Source of the DNA: Diadema setosum | Taxonomy: Eukaryota > Echinodermata > Echinoidea > Diadematoida > Diadematidae | Length of the DNA stretch: 64,000 nt | Assembly: GCA_033980235.1 (NCBI GenBank) | Contig: CM067069.1 | Span: 33,963,041 to 34,027,040, forward strand | Reading direction: 5' to 3' | Shown here: piece after piece, positions 1-13,161 of the stretch | How positions within the stretch are numbered: the stretch's first letter is position 1 | Layout: every line of letters begins with the position of its first letter | Translations under genes and position numbers: made by a program | Notes under the pieces: generated by a model | The model's input: the letters and a program-made list of their open reading frames with translations, nothing else | Database searches by the model: none | Told to the model about the DNA's origin: nothing

Positions 1-838
1 ATACTGTATTTTATTGCTAGGTGCAAAATATCGAGAAGCTTGGTTGTAAAGGACTTCGGATACGTCCTGGTGGATGTAATAATATGGATGTCGAGAAGCA
101 CATTGTGCGATTTCAAGTTCGGTGCTAGTGCTGTTGCTATAGTGCTTTCTCCCAAACAACTGCCTTAAACAGTTAAATCGAGCTCCATCACCGACGGGCA
201 GGGCCCTGTCTTTATAAAAACTTGTGATAGAAATCAATCACAAATCTCTTGAAAGCTGCAATGCAAGTTGCGATTGATTTGGGGACCTATGATTGATTTG
301 AAGTCTTTATAAGACGGGGCCTGATACCGATCATAATTATCGATCTCTAACACTATAGTGTTACTTCACACCACTGTGTGAAGGGCACGGGATTGCGCTG
401 GCACTATACGAAAAAAAAGTGATGACACTTTATTCAATTTAAAAAATGTCTGTTTAGGTTTAGACACAATCCATGATGGGAAGGACGGATTAAAATGCCA
501 CAATATTCATCATTTCTATAGAAAAAAACCCCAACAACATACAGTGTACAATTATACACCTTCATTTTGCTCTAAGGATAAGATTAGTAGCTATGTCTAC
601 AGTGTTCGTGTATGTTCCACATTATCTATAATACACGTACAATGTGGATCTATTGGATGTGATGGATCTCCCACAGAGCAACGGTAGTTAACACCAACAC
701 CGAACTAAAATGACAAATTTGATAATCCCTAGAGGATGGCGTTAGCCGCTGAGGAAAAACATGTAAATTGCCGACAAGAATAGTAGGGCTCGGTTCAGTA
801 GACGACTTTCTGTTTTTTTCAACACCGGGGGGGGGGGG
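1..838. other. Intergenic sequence, no gene seen
   Basis: AT-rich sequence with no long open frame, no recognised repeat and no RNA gene. A short direct/inverted motif around 340-385 (ACTATAGTG, CACACCACTGTGTGAAG) is palindromic but too short to call. The stretch ends in a run of about 17 G at 827-843 that borders a foldback element. Confidence 0.6.
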
Positions 839-1009
839 GGGGGCATTTCATGAAGGAACTTGTCGGATAAATTTAATGTCCGACAAGTCAATTATATCCG
901 ACAAGTTCAGAGAAATCAGCCAATCAGACTAAAGAATTTCTCAAAACTTGTCGGATATAATTGACTTGTCAGATATTTCATCCGACAAGTTCCTTAATGA
1001 AGTGCCCCC
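839..1009. mobile_element. Foldback MITE, GGGGGCATTTCATGAA family, copy 1
   Basis: The left arm begins GGGGGCATTTCATGAAGGAA and the right arm ends as its near-complement (TTCCTTAATGAAGTGCCCCC). Each arm repeats the word CTTGTCGGA and its complement TCCGACAAG, so the whole 171 bp folds into an imperfect hairpin around a centre containing GCCAATCAGA. A second copy with the same ends and the same central word lies at 60439-60577. No coding capacity and no clear target duplication are visible, so it is a non-autonomous element. Confidence 0.75.
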
Positions 1010-3044
1010 GGGTCCAACATTTAAAGCTACCCAAATTACGTCATAATTTTGAGGTCAACCTGCTAATTAACACGGACTGATTCGAACTTCCTACGGGATT
1101 ATTACTGATGCTGAAATATTTCATGTAATATTTCTAAAAAAGCAACAAGAACCATTCTATGCACTTAATACAATAATATGCTTTTAAACTATGTTTTGCC
1201 GAAAAGCGAGTCAATGGTATGATGAAAACATGATGTAATTGACATTTCTTTTCTACAATAATTTTATGCCAAATTGTAAATAACACCCCCACATGAGTGT
1301 TTTATCGTAGGCCCTACACTTCAGACACAACACAATCATGGTATCACCAATACTTCAGGTAGTAGGTCCTAATCACAACACTGAATTCAGGGCTCCCAAA
1401 AGACGATGACTTTAATGATGAATTATGTTCTTGGTAGGTATGTACACCAGGCTACATGTTGAATTTGTTTATTGGTGTGTATAACGAGTTCAGAAGTAAC
1501 TAAGCAGTTAGGTCGCGTATCTAGAATTTTTAGAGATGATGTTGTTGAACAGATCTGTCTTTAATACCCACACTTCCAATAACCATGATAACGTTTTTAC
1601 CTCAGCTTCTTAAATTGCAAAGTTATGGAACATACCGGGAAATAGATATTATATGTAGATGCTAGTAGTAGGAATTAATTTTAAATTAGCTGAAATAAGC
1701 ACATGCCTTGAAGAAAGAATACATGGTACACTATTTATGTACTCTATTATGACTTACGTATACTTCTCCATCATTTTCATCCATTGGTTGGTGTTACAAG
1801 ATAAAATATTTGTTTAACAGTAAAACGGACAAAATTTATGAACAAACATTGGACAGAGAGGGAGCGAGAGAGAGAGCACGGGAGATAGAAAACATGCTAT
1901 AATAGCACAAGGTTAGCCCGAACAAACCAACAAACACATTATACGAACACATATACATTATACAAACACATATACATTATACAAACACATATACATACAG
2001 GAACGTAACCTATCAAATATTCCGAATCACCCTGCTATGTTGAATAATTTGCACTACACGAACATGAAAGTTTGGTCGTATCATCATATTTCTTTTTATG
2101 TTTGGTATCATTATACCGCTCTCGATCTCTTACCTACAAAGTGTATATACATCACAATAACCTTAAAACGTAGTCGAAGTACAAATCTATGGGCTTCATG
2201 GAGCACTCGTTGTTACTATTGTCTAACCATTCGGACTTGATAGTTGTTGTTTTTTAACCAACCAGTGCATATGTCTCAGTAACGCTGAAAACAGATTTAT
2301 TGGAATTTGCAATCGTCTGAGAATGTCTCCTGCATGGAATTCGTGACAGTGTAACCCTTACGTGGTTTTTATTATGTTGAAATAGAAACGACAAACGAAC
2401 AGGTGATAAATACCTGGCCAAGAATAATTCTGCCATCATACGTGATGTCTGTCTCATAGCTGAGCCGTACCGACGACACAGGGTTTTACTGTGAATATCA
2501 CTGAATGTATTCCTGGAATGTGCATCGTTTTCATTTACAAAATCAGGAATATTTGGCACACTGGAAAGTAAATAAAATACAAATCACTTTTTGAGAAAAA
2601 CAAAACAAAACAAAAACCTCACTCCATTTTTCTAGAAGAGAATGGAACAGACACCATAATATACATCGAATGATTTTTTTTTTTTTTTTCTCCGTGCAAT
2701 ATACTAGTAACATACCGTAATTGCCAGCTGGTATGTTGAAAATATTACCGAGTCTCCGGGAACAACAAATGCTTCTGAGTAAATCTCTGGTCAGGTATAA
2801 TACGATTTGACAATTTGAGATTGTCAACAATAATGGGCACTCTAGATTACCATCATTTTCTGATGTTCGTGTTTACAGTAACAGCTAAATGACAGTTAAT
2901 TTAAGCCACCAATGCACACATAATCCAAGGAATTTAACAAAATAAAACTAGATAATTAAATAAATAAAATAGGTTTCAAAATTGATGCTTTCCGTCTGTC
3001 AATCTTCTTTCGTAATGGCTAACAAGACGTGATATCTCCGTTTA
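1010..3044. other. Sequence downstream of the TESK gene
   Basis: No gene recognised. It holds a short 19-bp tandem repeat (1934-1997) and poly-T/poly-A tracts. On the minus strand this is the 3' side of the TESK gene. A minus-strand AATAAA lies at 2296-2301, about 750 bp after the stop codon, and could be a polyadenylation signal, but nothing else supports it. The open frames at 2254-2830 have no coding features I can defend. Confidence 0.5.
1934..1997. repeat. 19-bp tandem repeat
   Basis: The unit ACACATATACATTATACAA is repeated about 2.7 times perfectly, with a degenerate partial unit in front (ACACATTATACGA). It is a small minisatellite with no coding or structural role that I can infer. 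Confidence 0.85.
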
Positions 3045-3872
3045 TCAGTCATCTTCAGTGCTTCCTTGTAGAGAGAAGCTGACACGTTTTCGCGCCAGTC
3101 CGCCGTTTGCTACTCGCCTCAGGCTGGGTATCTCCACCTTCTCTCTAGGCCCCGTCTCACTCGAAACATTTGAATTGTCATCACCCTGTGACTGTTGAGC
3201 CACTGGCGATATTTCACGCAGGTTCTTCAAAATGGAGGCGCCGTTCATTCGTTTCGTGTCGGCATAGATGTGGCCTGGTCCTTTCTGCAAGCTGCAGCCA
3301 TTGTGATTGGCGTATGTGAGGTTTTCATTGAGGTCGGCTCCTACAGTTCCGCCGCATTGCACTCTGGGTAACACTGCCAAAATATTGCCGAGGGGGAGTC
3401 TTGAAATCATACTGACAATTGTTCTCGACATGTCGACGCACAATGTCGAGTTTTCAAGGGCCCATCCAATGACGGACGCATTCAAACACGTCCCTAAGAG
3501 AGCCGTGCTGACGTCACAAATTGACCACAGAGCCAGTGTCACTATGACAAGCGCGATTGTCGTAGACACAAAAGCGAAGTACATGATAGATGTCCATACC
3601 ATTAACAATGCCATATCTAGTATTGTTCTAGATCCTTGATTATCAACACCATCAGTAGAATCAGTTTCACTGAGTTCACATTGTGTTATGACGCCATGTT
3701 CCTCCTCCTCCTCCTCCTCATCTTCGCTTTCGACATTGTCATTTGTTTTGATGATGTCGGTAAGGTCGACTTCCTGGGCGTTGGACAGCGTTCTCTCGGT
3801 GTCGAGTGTTTTCCTGATGATGTCGAGCCGACGGTATAGCTCTAGAAAGACGGGACGATCTCGGGGATCCAT
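3045..3872 (-). CDS. tesk: TESK exon 7: end of kinase domain and C-terminal tail with hydrophobic segment
   Basis: This exon has 275 codons plus TGA. The acceptor is CCACATGCAG|ATGGAT, so the Met here is internal. It starts [20 protein letters not shown], the last kinase subdomain with its conserved Arg-Pro. Then come an acidic run of Glu (about residues 402-411, from a CTC-type triplet repeat at 3701-3720), a strongly hydrophobic stretch (about 437-471, including [20 protein letters not shown]), a second milder hydrophobic patch to about 493, and a basic, Ser-rich end ([12 protein letters not shown]). Known TESKs are soluble, so the hydrophobic part is unexpected. The tail shows no homology I recognise. 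Confidence 0.85.
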   Translation of the reverse strand: MDPRDRPVFLELYRRLDIIRKTLDTERTLSNAQEVDLTDIIKTNDNVESEDEEEEEEEHGVITQCELSETDSTDGVDNQGSRTILDMALLMVWTSIMYFAFVSTTIALVIVTLALWSICDVSTALLGTCLNASVIGWALENSTLCVDMSRTIVSMISRLPLGNILAVLPRVQCGGTVGADLNENLTYANHNGCSLQKGPGHIYADTKRMNGASILKNLREISPVAQQSQGDDNSNVSSETGPREKVEIPSLRRVANGGLARKRVSFSLQGSTEDD

Positions 3873-6800
3873 CTGCATGTGGAATCGTGAGAAAGAGGAA
3901 TGACACAGACGGTGGATAGGTAGGTTTAGTTCGTGGTCAACCTGTTTCATTTAGCTGATGGAGAACAAACAAAGTGGGAGGGAGAAGGATGAGGCTAGAA
4001 TATGGAGGATCGAGGGGAACACGCATTTTTGGGCCGGGACTGACTGGTGGTCGAGGGAAGAAAGACTAGGAGACTTTCTAGTCTGCTATGGATACGTTCA
4101 CGTCTCTGCTTGCCGATAATGGCAAGATTTTTACTTGCCGAAAACGGCAAGACGTGGTCCTGACTGACTGGCATTGAAAGATAGCCTTGTTTAGTATTAT
4201 CACAGGCACTGCCAGTACTTATATCAAATTTATCGAACACTCTATCTCACAACGAAATATTTTTATTACATACATTATCTCCTCACGCCTCAGAAACATC
4301 TTTTACAATGTCTTTGCACTTTGCACTCCTTGTTCTTTCAATGAATAAAATATATAAGATTTTTGCACTCAATCTGGTTCCATGAACTCACCGAGCAACA
4401 ATCCTCAGCAATGTCCAGGAAAGGTTGCGGAATACCAGGACATATCTCTTGAAACAGCTTTAGGTCCAGCCCAAATTTCTACAAGAAGGAGAAGGAGAAA
4501 GAGAGAGGTGACCACATATATCAGAAGAACAAAACAAACAAACAAACAAACAAACAAACAAGCAAAAAATAAAACTGAAGGCAGGTACGCCATCTTACCT
4601 TGCGCAACAACAGTCTGAGATGATATCATTTTGAAGACAACGCATTTCGTGGTGGACAAAGAAGATAATACATTAGCAGTTTGGATTATATGTTATTTGA
4701 CGAGTTTTATTGCAAAACGAGCTTACTCCATTCTTGTTAAGCCGATATATTTGTGAATAAGAAAAATAATAAGAAAATAAAGGACATCTTCAATCATAAC
4801 TTCTAGGATATTCCTTGTTATGTCACAAGTGAGGTATTACCGGTAAGGTTTACTATATACTCTATCAGATGATGGACTTACTTTGAAATTTTAAATATGG
4901 CGCTTAGCTCATTTTGCAATAAAACTCTTCATTTGTTTGCGTTCATACACTCTGCATTTCGAAGACGAACTTTGTGACAAACAGCATGCAGTAGGTACGT
5001 AACAGGGGATGACGATAGAAGGCTGCAGACAGCCCATGTACATTTGTATTAGGTCATTTTAAACCCTCTCACAGTCGATCTTGCGTAGTAGGAATTTATG
5101 CAGAGCGCCATCTACTGCCAAAGATTTGCTTGCTACTTAAAAGGGCGCTTTTAAATCAAAGGGAACTTTGGGCCAAGATAAAGTTAGTTTGAAAGAAAAG
5201 AGGAAAATATTTATTTAGCATAGAAATGAAAACAGTCAAATAATAATTCGGGCAGTTATGAAATTGGGGAGTTTTGCTAATCAGTGCCAGACAGTTCTCT
5301 GACAGTGATGTAAATGTGCTGATGAATGAGCTGATGAATTCATCACCTCACGATTCCAAAAGCCTCGAGAGACTGATGTTTCAGACAGGGCAAGGTTTTC
5401 GTCTTACCCCTGTTCTAGGGAGATAGTCCGGGCAAGCCGATATCCTGGCAACAATCTCACACACTACGATGCCGAATGAGAAGACATCAACTTGTCTGGT
5501 GTATTCCTCGCCTCGTAACATCTCGGGGGCCATCCAGTACGCCGCACCGACCACCGACATCTTGCGAGGTATGTCCATGCAGGCCGAAGGCATAAGGTTT
5601 GGAGCCGAGAGGTCCGGTTCGGCCCACTCAGATTCGTCGCCTGCATCGGGCGTTCGGGGCGAGTTCGGTGGTGGGTTTGGCATTACACCGAGGACACGAG
5701 CAAGCCCGAAATCGGTGAGAACGGCCTGGAGAACGTTGTTCGGTTTTTGTCGGATCAGACAATTCTAAAATCGGAATAAAGACAACATTAGAAGGTCGTC
5801 AAATGATTCGTCACTTTCATTCTCACGAACTCCACGACAAAATAGATTTTTGAGATTAATATGTTTAGACCTAAAATATGACAGAACCATAGATCATCTG
5901 CCAAGAATCAATTTCGTGATGTTGTTCACATTTAATCCTCATAGGAGGAGGAATGAAATTACGAGAAAGAGGGAAAAACTGCAAAAAAAAAGCAAGATTA
6001 CAAAATAAAAAATTATGTTTGTCTTTGAAGTGAAAAGAAAGATGAGAAAGAACGACGAAGTCAAGAAGTAGGGAGAGGCAGAAGAACAAAGAAAGAAGGA
6101 ACAAAAGAAGACAGAAATGATAGCAGATCAGCGGAAACAGGAGATGAGGAAGAAGAGAAGAAGGAAGAGAAAACAAGGATAAAGGAAAGGAAGATGACCA
6201 GGAAACAAACATTACCCCTGATGTGAGGTCGCGATGACAGATGTTCTGCGAATGAAGGTAGGTCATCCCACGAGCGATGTCTGTTGCCACGTCACCTTTC
6301 TGTCGCCATGACAACGCAAAGTTTGTGTCCGCCAGGATGTCCGTTAGTGCCCCGCCCGACACGTACTGCAGAAGATGTAGGGACAATGTATGATGTCGCG
6401 TTCAAGAGACCTTCAACCACACAAATTATGGTATTCAGAAAATTTGATGGACACCTTTTTTAAGTTAAAGATGGAAGCTGGTAATAATGATTACAGATAT
6501 CATCATCATATGCTCACAACTACCTTTTTATCATTCTAATTACAATATACCTTGCTATCATAAACATTGCCATCATGGTTATTGCCATCGGATATTATGG
6601 TAATTGTTATCGTTATAATTTCGGCTTGATTCTATAGAGTTACAAAGCGTCTCTTCATCATGACATGATGAATGAAGACCGCTACACCTATTAGAGCATC
6701 ATCAATGAAAAGAGTGTGAAAACCTCGGACATACATTACATTTTTTTTTGTACAGATCAACTAATTTCAAGCGCGACCACAATATCATGACATGAATGCA

Positions 6801-9800
6801 TCAATATCTATATAATTACCTCCAAAACGGGATGAATATGTCCGTCCTTGACACAAGCCCCCATGTACCTGTTCATAGAAAGGATGCGAAAAAAGAACAT
6901 AACCTTTGGAATAAGAATGAAAAGACGATTGGTGATATGCAGCTACTGTCATCCCCCCTTTTTTTTTCTTTACTTTGGCAACACATAGGTAAAAGATCGT
7001 ATTCGGACCATTCTGAAATCACATTTAGCTATGTAAGTGGGTCTATTTTTGTTTCTCTAGTCACGGTTACTATGGTTACGAGAAAGGCACCGTTGATGCA
7101 TGAAATCATCCCCAATTTGGAAGATACCAGAAAGCTTTCCGTAATTACTATGGCTTATAACACATGCGTGCGGTTACTGTTACTAAATGTACTAGTAATA
7201 TTTTTTATGTAAATTGGTTGTCAGGCATTTCACCACAGCTGTCTCTTGGCCGTCTTGTTTTCAAAGAATCTTTCCTTCTTGCCTTTCATCATCCGTTTCT
7301 TATCCTTTTACCATGATATCTTTGTGTGAATCAGTGTGAAATCAAACGAGAACCTTTGACGCTGCTACGAGTTATTTTCTCACTCCAGTCGTTGCCAGTG
7401 ACACTCACTCCAGTGACATCGAGGTTTTGATCCATGAACATACCTGACAACATTCGGATGCTGGAGTTTGTTGAGCAGCTCGAGTTCCTGAATCATCTTG
7501 TGTTGGTTGGCGCGCCAAATCTGCTGCTTCCCAACCTTCACCACCATCACCCGCCCGTCGGACTTGTGGCGGATCTGGAGAGAAAACATCAGACACAAAA
7601 AAGATGGATGACTGTAAACGCCATACAATTTAAATCTATTTTCTTTTCGTGGGCAATGTGTGATGCTACGAATTCGAGAATTGGTCATTTAGCAGATTAT
7701 CCCAATCAGTGTTGTCTTCACCATCTAAATCGTCTCTGCATACCACTGTCGGTCACAAAGGGAAGATAGAAGTGGAGTAATCATTGATTCCTATTACATA
7801 AACAACGTTATACAAAATAAAAATTGCCTTTCGCCCTCTCGTGGCCAGAAAACATCAGGCTAACAAGGGGGGGGGTGGGGTTCAGAAGATTGTCTATTCC
7901 TATGCGCGTGAGTCCTAAGGGTGAGGGAGGGATGTGTTTGTCTGTGTGTGTGCCCGGGAAGGGGGGGGGGGGGTAATCTTTATTGAAGGCGTTTAATAAA
8001 TCGCGACCCATTTTTGCTTATTCAATGCCACAATCATGCGGACCATTGATCCTTGAAGTTCCGTCGCATGCAAGGGAAAGTCTCGGGGCAATTCATTATT
8101 CAGAAGATTATCATTAAATAAATGATCATTTAGCCGTGAACAAGATCATTTCCTGCAGTGTAATTTCACGGAATGATTTAACATAAGGCAAATTGATGGA
8201 CGATGCAATTTATAAATTATCAATCAGTCCATACATTTTTTTCCCCATTATTCATCCACCCATCGATCCATTCTCTTTTTCCAACTCGTTCTCAGGCTGT
8301 CTTGCCACTTCTCTGTGGCGTTTTCTTTCTGTTTTCTTCTTATATACTATAACTATATTCTGTATATGCGTCAGATCTTCCCATCTGTGCCCTTTCGTTC
8401 TTTTTCTTTCTTTTTTGTCCAAAGCCTCTTTCCTCCTTTTTTCACTCTTCTCTCTCATTAATGATTATCCTTCTGGGAGTCTGGATGTTGTTTTTATTGC
8501 TGTTGATTTCCCCATGGAAAATGACCCACTGGCCATTTCAGTAGTTTGGAATTGGAGTAACTACGTCTGGGAACTTATTCTGGACTGCATGAGGCTAGTG
8601 GCTATCATACCAACATACATACACCCCCTTCTATTCGGAACATGCTGAGTGGCTCTGTTTTCTCTTAACTCATCATCCCACAACATATTATTAGCTTGTT
8701 GAAAGACTGTGAAAACAAATCCATTTTATATTGCGTTTTAATATCACAACGACACGCAAACGGGTAATCCGTTCAAGCTTTTATGCGACATGAGAATTAT
8801 TCTCAAATTCAGCTTTGATGCACTGAACGTGTTGAATACCTTGCATCTAATTCTTTCAACATTCACATTTCAAATTCCTCGACCACTGCATCCCATCAAA
8901 AACTTACAGATTACAATATGAATGCATTTTAGCATGTTACTGCCGCCGAATATAACTTATAATGTTGACAATTCCTGACATAGTTCAAAGTATTATCAAG
9001 AATCTCATGTCTTTTTTAATCATTGCAATATTTCTGTTTCAATTGGAGGGAATAGAGAGCATATATGCTCCAGAAAACTTATATGTGCAATATTCCAGTC
9101 ACACGTGACTTGTACTCAATACATGAACTTTCGAGTTCTATGTGTGATGAAATTGAGTGCCAAGAAGATATACTTCCCGCCTCCTCTTTCAATGGGAAAG
9201 TTAAAGTCAGATGCGACGTACAGTGTCCTCTGATTAACCTTACTCTCCCCATGATGTAGTCGAGAGGAGGATGTGTTTGTTGTTATGGACACCATTCTCG
9301 GAAGAGACTGGCATCGCAGACAGCGAATAGGAGAAGAGCTGAAAAGTGGGGCGATTGATCGATTATAAAGCCTTAGAGAGAGGACCGAGTGTCGTCTGCC
9401 CCTTTGGGATTCCTTTCCCATACAAACCTCCATCATGAACTCCGCTGAATACTCGTGTGGAGTCACCGAGGTAATCGCGATCATTTTTCAGTTTTATTTG
9501 CCCGTTAAGTTCCCGCCTCTTCCAGTCTCTCCACACCGACGTACAGTTTTCCATTCGTGTTTCCTTGTCGTGGTGTAAATTGGAGCTTGATTTATGTCGT
9601 GAAACGATCTTGTGCGACGTGCCATATCTTCCCCGCATTTTGTTACATATGCAGTTGTTTAATTCAGTTCATATCAATGAATTTCTCCTTTTTCCTGTTA
9701 AAATGGCGTTATTGGTGACAATTTATAACTCGTCGTACAAGCAATTGGCACTTGTATCGACTCGCATGAGCAGATATTCCTTTAAATATTTACTTTAAAA

Positions 9801-12800
9801 AAATTGCGACGGCTATCTGAAGAAACAATGACGATCCATTCAATGTTTCAAACGTATTACTTTTACTCCTTCTCCATCAGTATCTTTACTAGCTTCTTCT
9901 TGTTCTTCCCTTCTCCTTTGTCCTTGTAATTCTTTCATTTGTCCTCCTGCTCCTTATCAACATCATTGTCATCATCGTCATCCTCATCATCAACAACTTC
10001 TTTTTGTTCTTATCTTCTTCTTCTTTTTTTCCGTGTTTCTTTCATTTCTCTCTTTAAATGAGCAACTGGCTCATGTAAGTGATATTAATTGAAATCCTAT
10101 ACAATTTAAGCTGGTCATAACAGAGATAGGCGCAGAGCCTATGACAAGCAAAAAACAGTGGTATCTTAAAGATTGGTGCATTTTCGAATGATGAGAGAAC
10201 GGTGCAGAAAGACGTACGTGCCAGAGAGTAGAATGAAATGTATACATCTAACCTCAGCCCTGGATATCAAGTCACAGGATGTATGGAGATCTTGGGGAAA
10301 TCCGGGTCCTTCCATCTCTCATTCTGGTTCATTTTTTATTTGTGTTTTCACTGAAGATACATGAGCGAGGAGAGACAGTGCGCGAAAGAGAGAGAAGAGG
10401 GGGGGGGGGGGGAGATGGTAACTACTGGTAGTTGAGAGAAAGAGGAAAGGCTTTGCCATTAATTTTGGCTTTATTTGTTTGTTTGTTTTTTAATCTTCTT
10501 TTCTATTTTTCCCCATTGTCCATTGCTCTGCCAGGAAAATAGAACTTGTAGAAGGGGAGGGAGGAATGTAGGATTACATACCTTTGGATCAATAAAAGAT
10601 ATGTTAGGGTTTTTTTTTTTTTTTTACATTTTTAAAGCTGTATCAAAGTATGTTCTGCCAGGTTCTTAATGCACGATGGGTTAATCATTTTGAAAAGTGT
10701 GTGCTATATCATCATTACCAACGCCATACCCAGGTATTATAATCATTCATATAGGTGTATATAGGATACGATTAGTTTGTTATTCCGAATGTTTGTTATT
10801 CCGAAAATGAAATAAGGTTCGTTATTCCGAAGATTTGTTAATACAAAATGCAATGTAGTTTGTTATTCCGATATTCCGAAGGTTATTCGTTGATCAGAAA
10901 AAAAAAAAGTATGTTACTCCAAAGGTTCATTAACCCGAAAACGACATAAGGTTTGAAATTTCAAAGTTTGTTAGTACGCACCTTCTTTTCTTTTCTTTTT
11001 TTTTTTTCTTTTTTTAGCGTTTTCGGATTAAGGAACCTTCGGCATAACGAATCTTGCTGTTTGTTTTGTTTTGTTTTTTGTTTGTTTGTTTGTTCGTTTT
11101 AATAGAATTTGGGATTAACGAAACTTCGGATTAACTAGCATCACCTAGTTAATACTTATTTAATAATGTATACCCCTCGCAGGATTCGAAACCAGTTTCT
11201 GTTTCCAAGATGTCCACTGCCCCATCCACTATACCCAAGTGTTACTTTGGACAAAAGGAACACACCCCTATAAAAAATAAAAAAAGAAGACTAATATGCT
11301 ACGTCTTGTCATACAAACGTAAATCATGCACTGATGGAGTAGATAAACAAAAATAGAATTACAGCTTCACTGTCTCTTGTAGTTCTGTACGCCTTGATTA
11401 TGCTGTAATCATATCATTCAGCCAAATTGGTTGAAATTTCGTCTTTTTGTTCTCGCACATTCCCTGAGTGCAAAGGTCCGGCAGAAACACCGATCAGCTC
11501 TGAGAGGATTAAGATGTGGGAAAAGGAGCTAACCAAAATAGTGCAACACATTGTAACCAAAATACTGCAACACATTGTAATCAAAATGGCTATTGGTATC
11601 AAAAAGTGCAAACGACCCCTGTAAACCTCTCATTATTCACATTGCGTATGAGTTAGTGGCCATCAAATTGCGATGTATTGCGATATATTGTGCGGCCCTT
11701 TTAATTTGGGACTATTTTTTTTCTTTTTAATTTCAGGGTTTATACGTAAGCATCAATTTAATTTGTAGTTAATGACCTCAATTCAAGCCCACAGTGCATG
11801 CAATTGTCCCGGGTGTTGATTACAAAAGTGTAACTACCGCTTACCGAATACCCATCCGCAACAATATATTTAAATGATTTACCCGAAAGAGTCGTGACAT
11901 TTTTTTTTTCGCACACAATATTACGTGATGGTGTAAAGGATTGACAGTTTGTTTAAAAAAAAAAAAAAAAAAGCTTCATGATCGAGTGATTCATTCGTCG
12001 AATTTGGTACGTAAAGATTCAACCCTGCATGGAAAATTAAAAAAAAAAAATAAAATCTCAAAGAAATGAAACGACAGGACAGGTCTGAGGTTCACAACAT
12101 TTATTCTCTGGAGGCATAGTCAATGCTATAAACAGTCCATGTTTTACCTTGTATTATAGTAAATTGGTAATTAATTTCCTACAAATTGATACGAAATGGG
12201 CAAGAAAACAGTGAAGAAGATTGCCATCATTATAGCAAGGCTTCATGGCTTGGCCGACGGTACAACCCCAATGAATTAAATGAACAAAAGGAATATCAAA
12301 ATTTACATTTTCATTACTTCACCTTATACATTACATTCCGAAGGGAAAGGCGCGCATTATCATGAAATTGCACATATTCCCTGTTTCTACAGGGAAGTAT
12401 CACAGAACAAGTGTTTGGGAGTGTGATTTATAGGTTGTAATTGTTAACCACCGAATTTGTGTAAGAATGTACCTAATCACGTGTGCGCGCGTGCATCGTA
12501 CTGCCCCCAATAAGACGCCAAAGTCGTCCAAATAACACCACACTTCGTCTAAAGATGATGAATTGCTTTCAAAACGGCGACTTTGGAATTTTGATGATGT
12601 AAATTCTCGCATTTCAGTCCATTTCATTTTTTTTTCTACACTTTGAAAATTTTACCACCGTCTTCATGAGAGCTTGCTTTTTTGGTTCTGTTTCTGCGAC
12701 TTTTCATCAGGTGTAAAACAGGAAAGACATGTGTACAACATAATGTGTTACTATTGGTGGTATCAGGTCTATTACAATATTAAGCATACCCAAAAATGCT

Positions 12801-13116
12801 GAAGGTATATAAACACCATTATTCATCTATTTGTTTACTTATCTATTCATCTATTTATTCAGCTTTATTCAAGAATAGAACATGATAGTTACGTTCAGGG
12901 CCTAAAGGCCTTCTTTTCAAGTGAGCCCTGTTACAAATACCACATATTGCGAGTAAAAACCACATACAACAGCAACAAAAGAGAAAGTAATGATGAGAAA
13001 CCAACAAGATGTGATATCTATATAAGTAAAAAAGATGCAAAATTGTTAAATTACAATTTTCGTTCTCTATTTACCACTATTCAGAAATCTTCCTGATATA
13101 AATGGGTACACACACA

Positions 13117-13161
<45 letters not shown>

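Noticed and set aside
3307..3903. Plus-strand frames of 67-110 codons
   Set aside because: They lie opposite the last kinase exon, which has clear homology and splice sites.
9116..9638. Overlapping minus-strand frames of 91-122 codons
   Set aside because: No recognisable motif, and inside the kinase intron without splice support.
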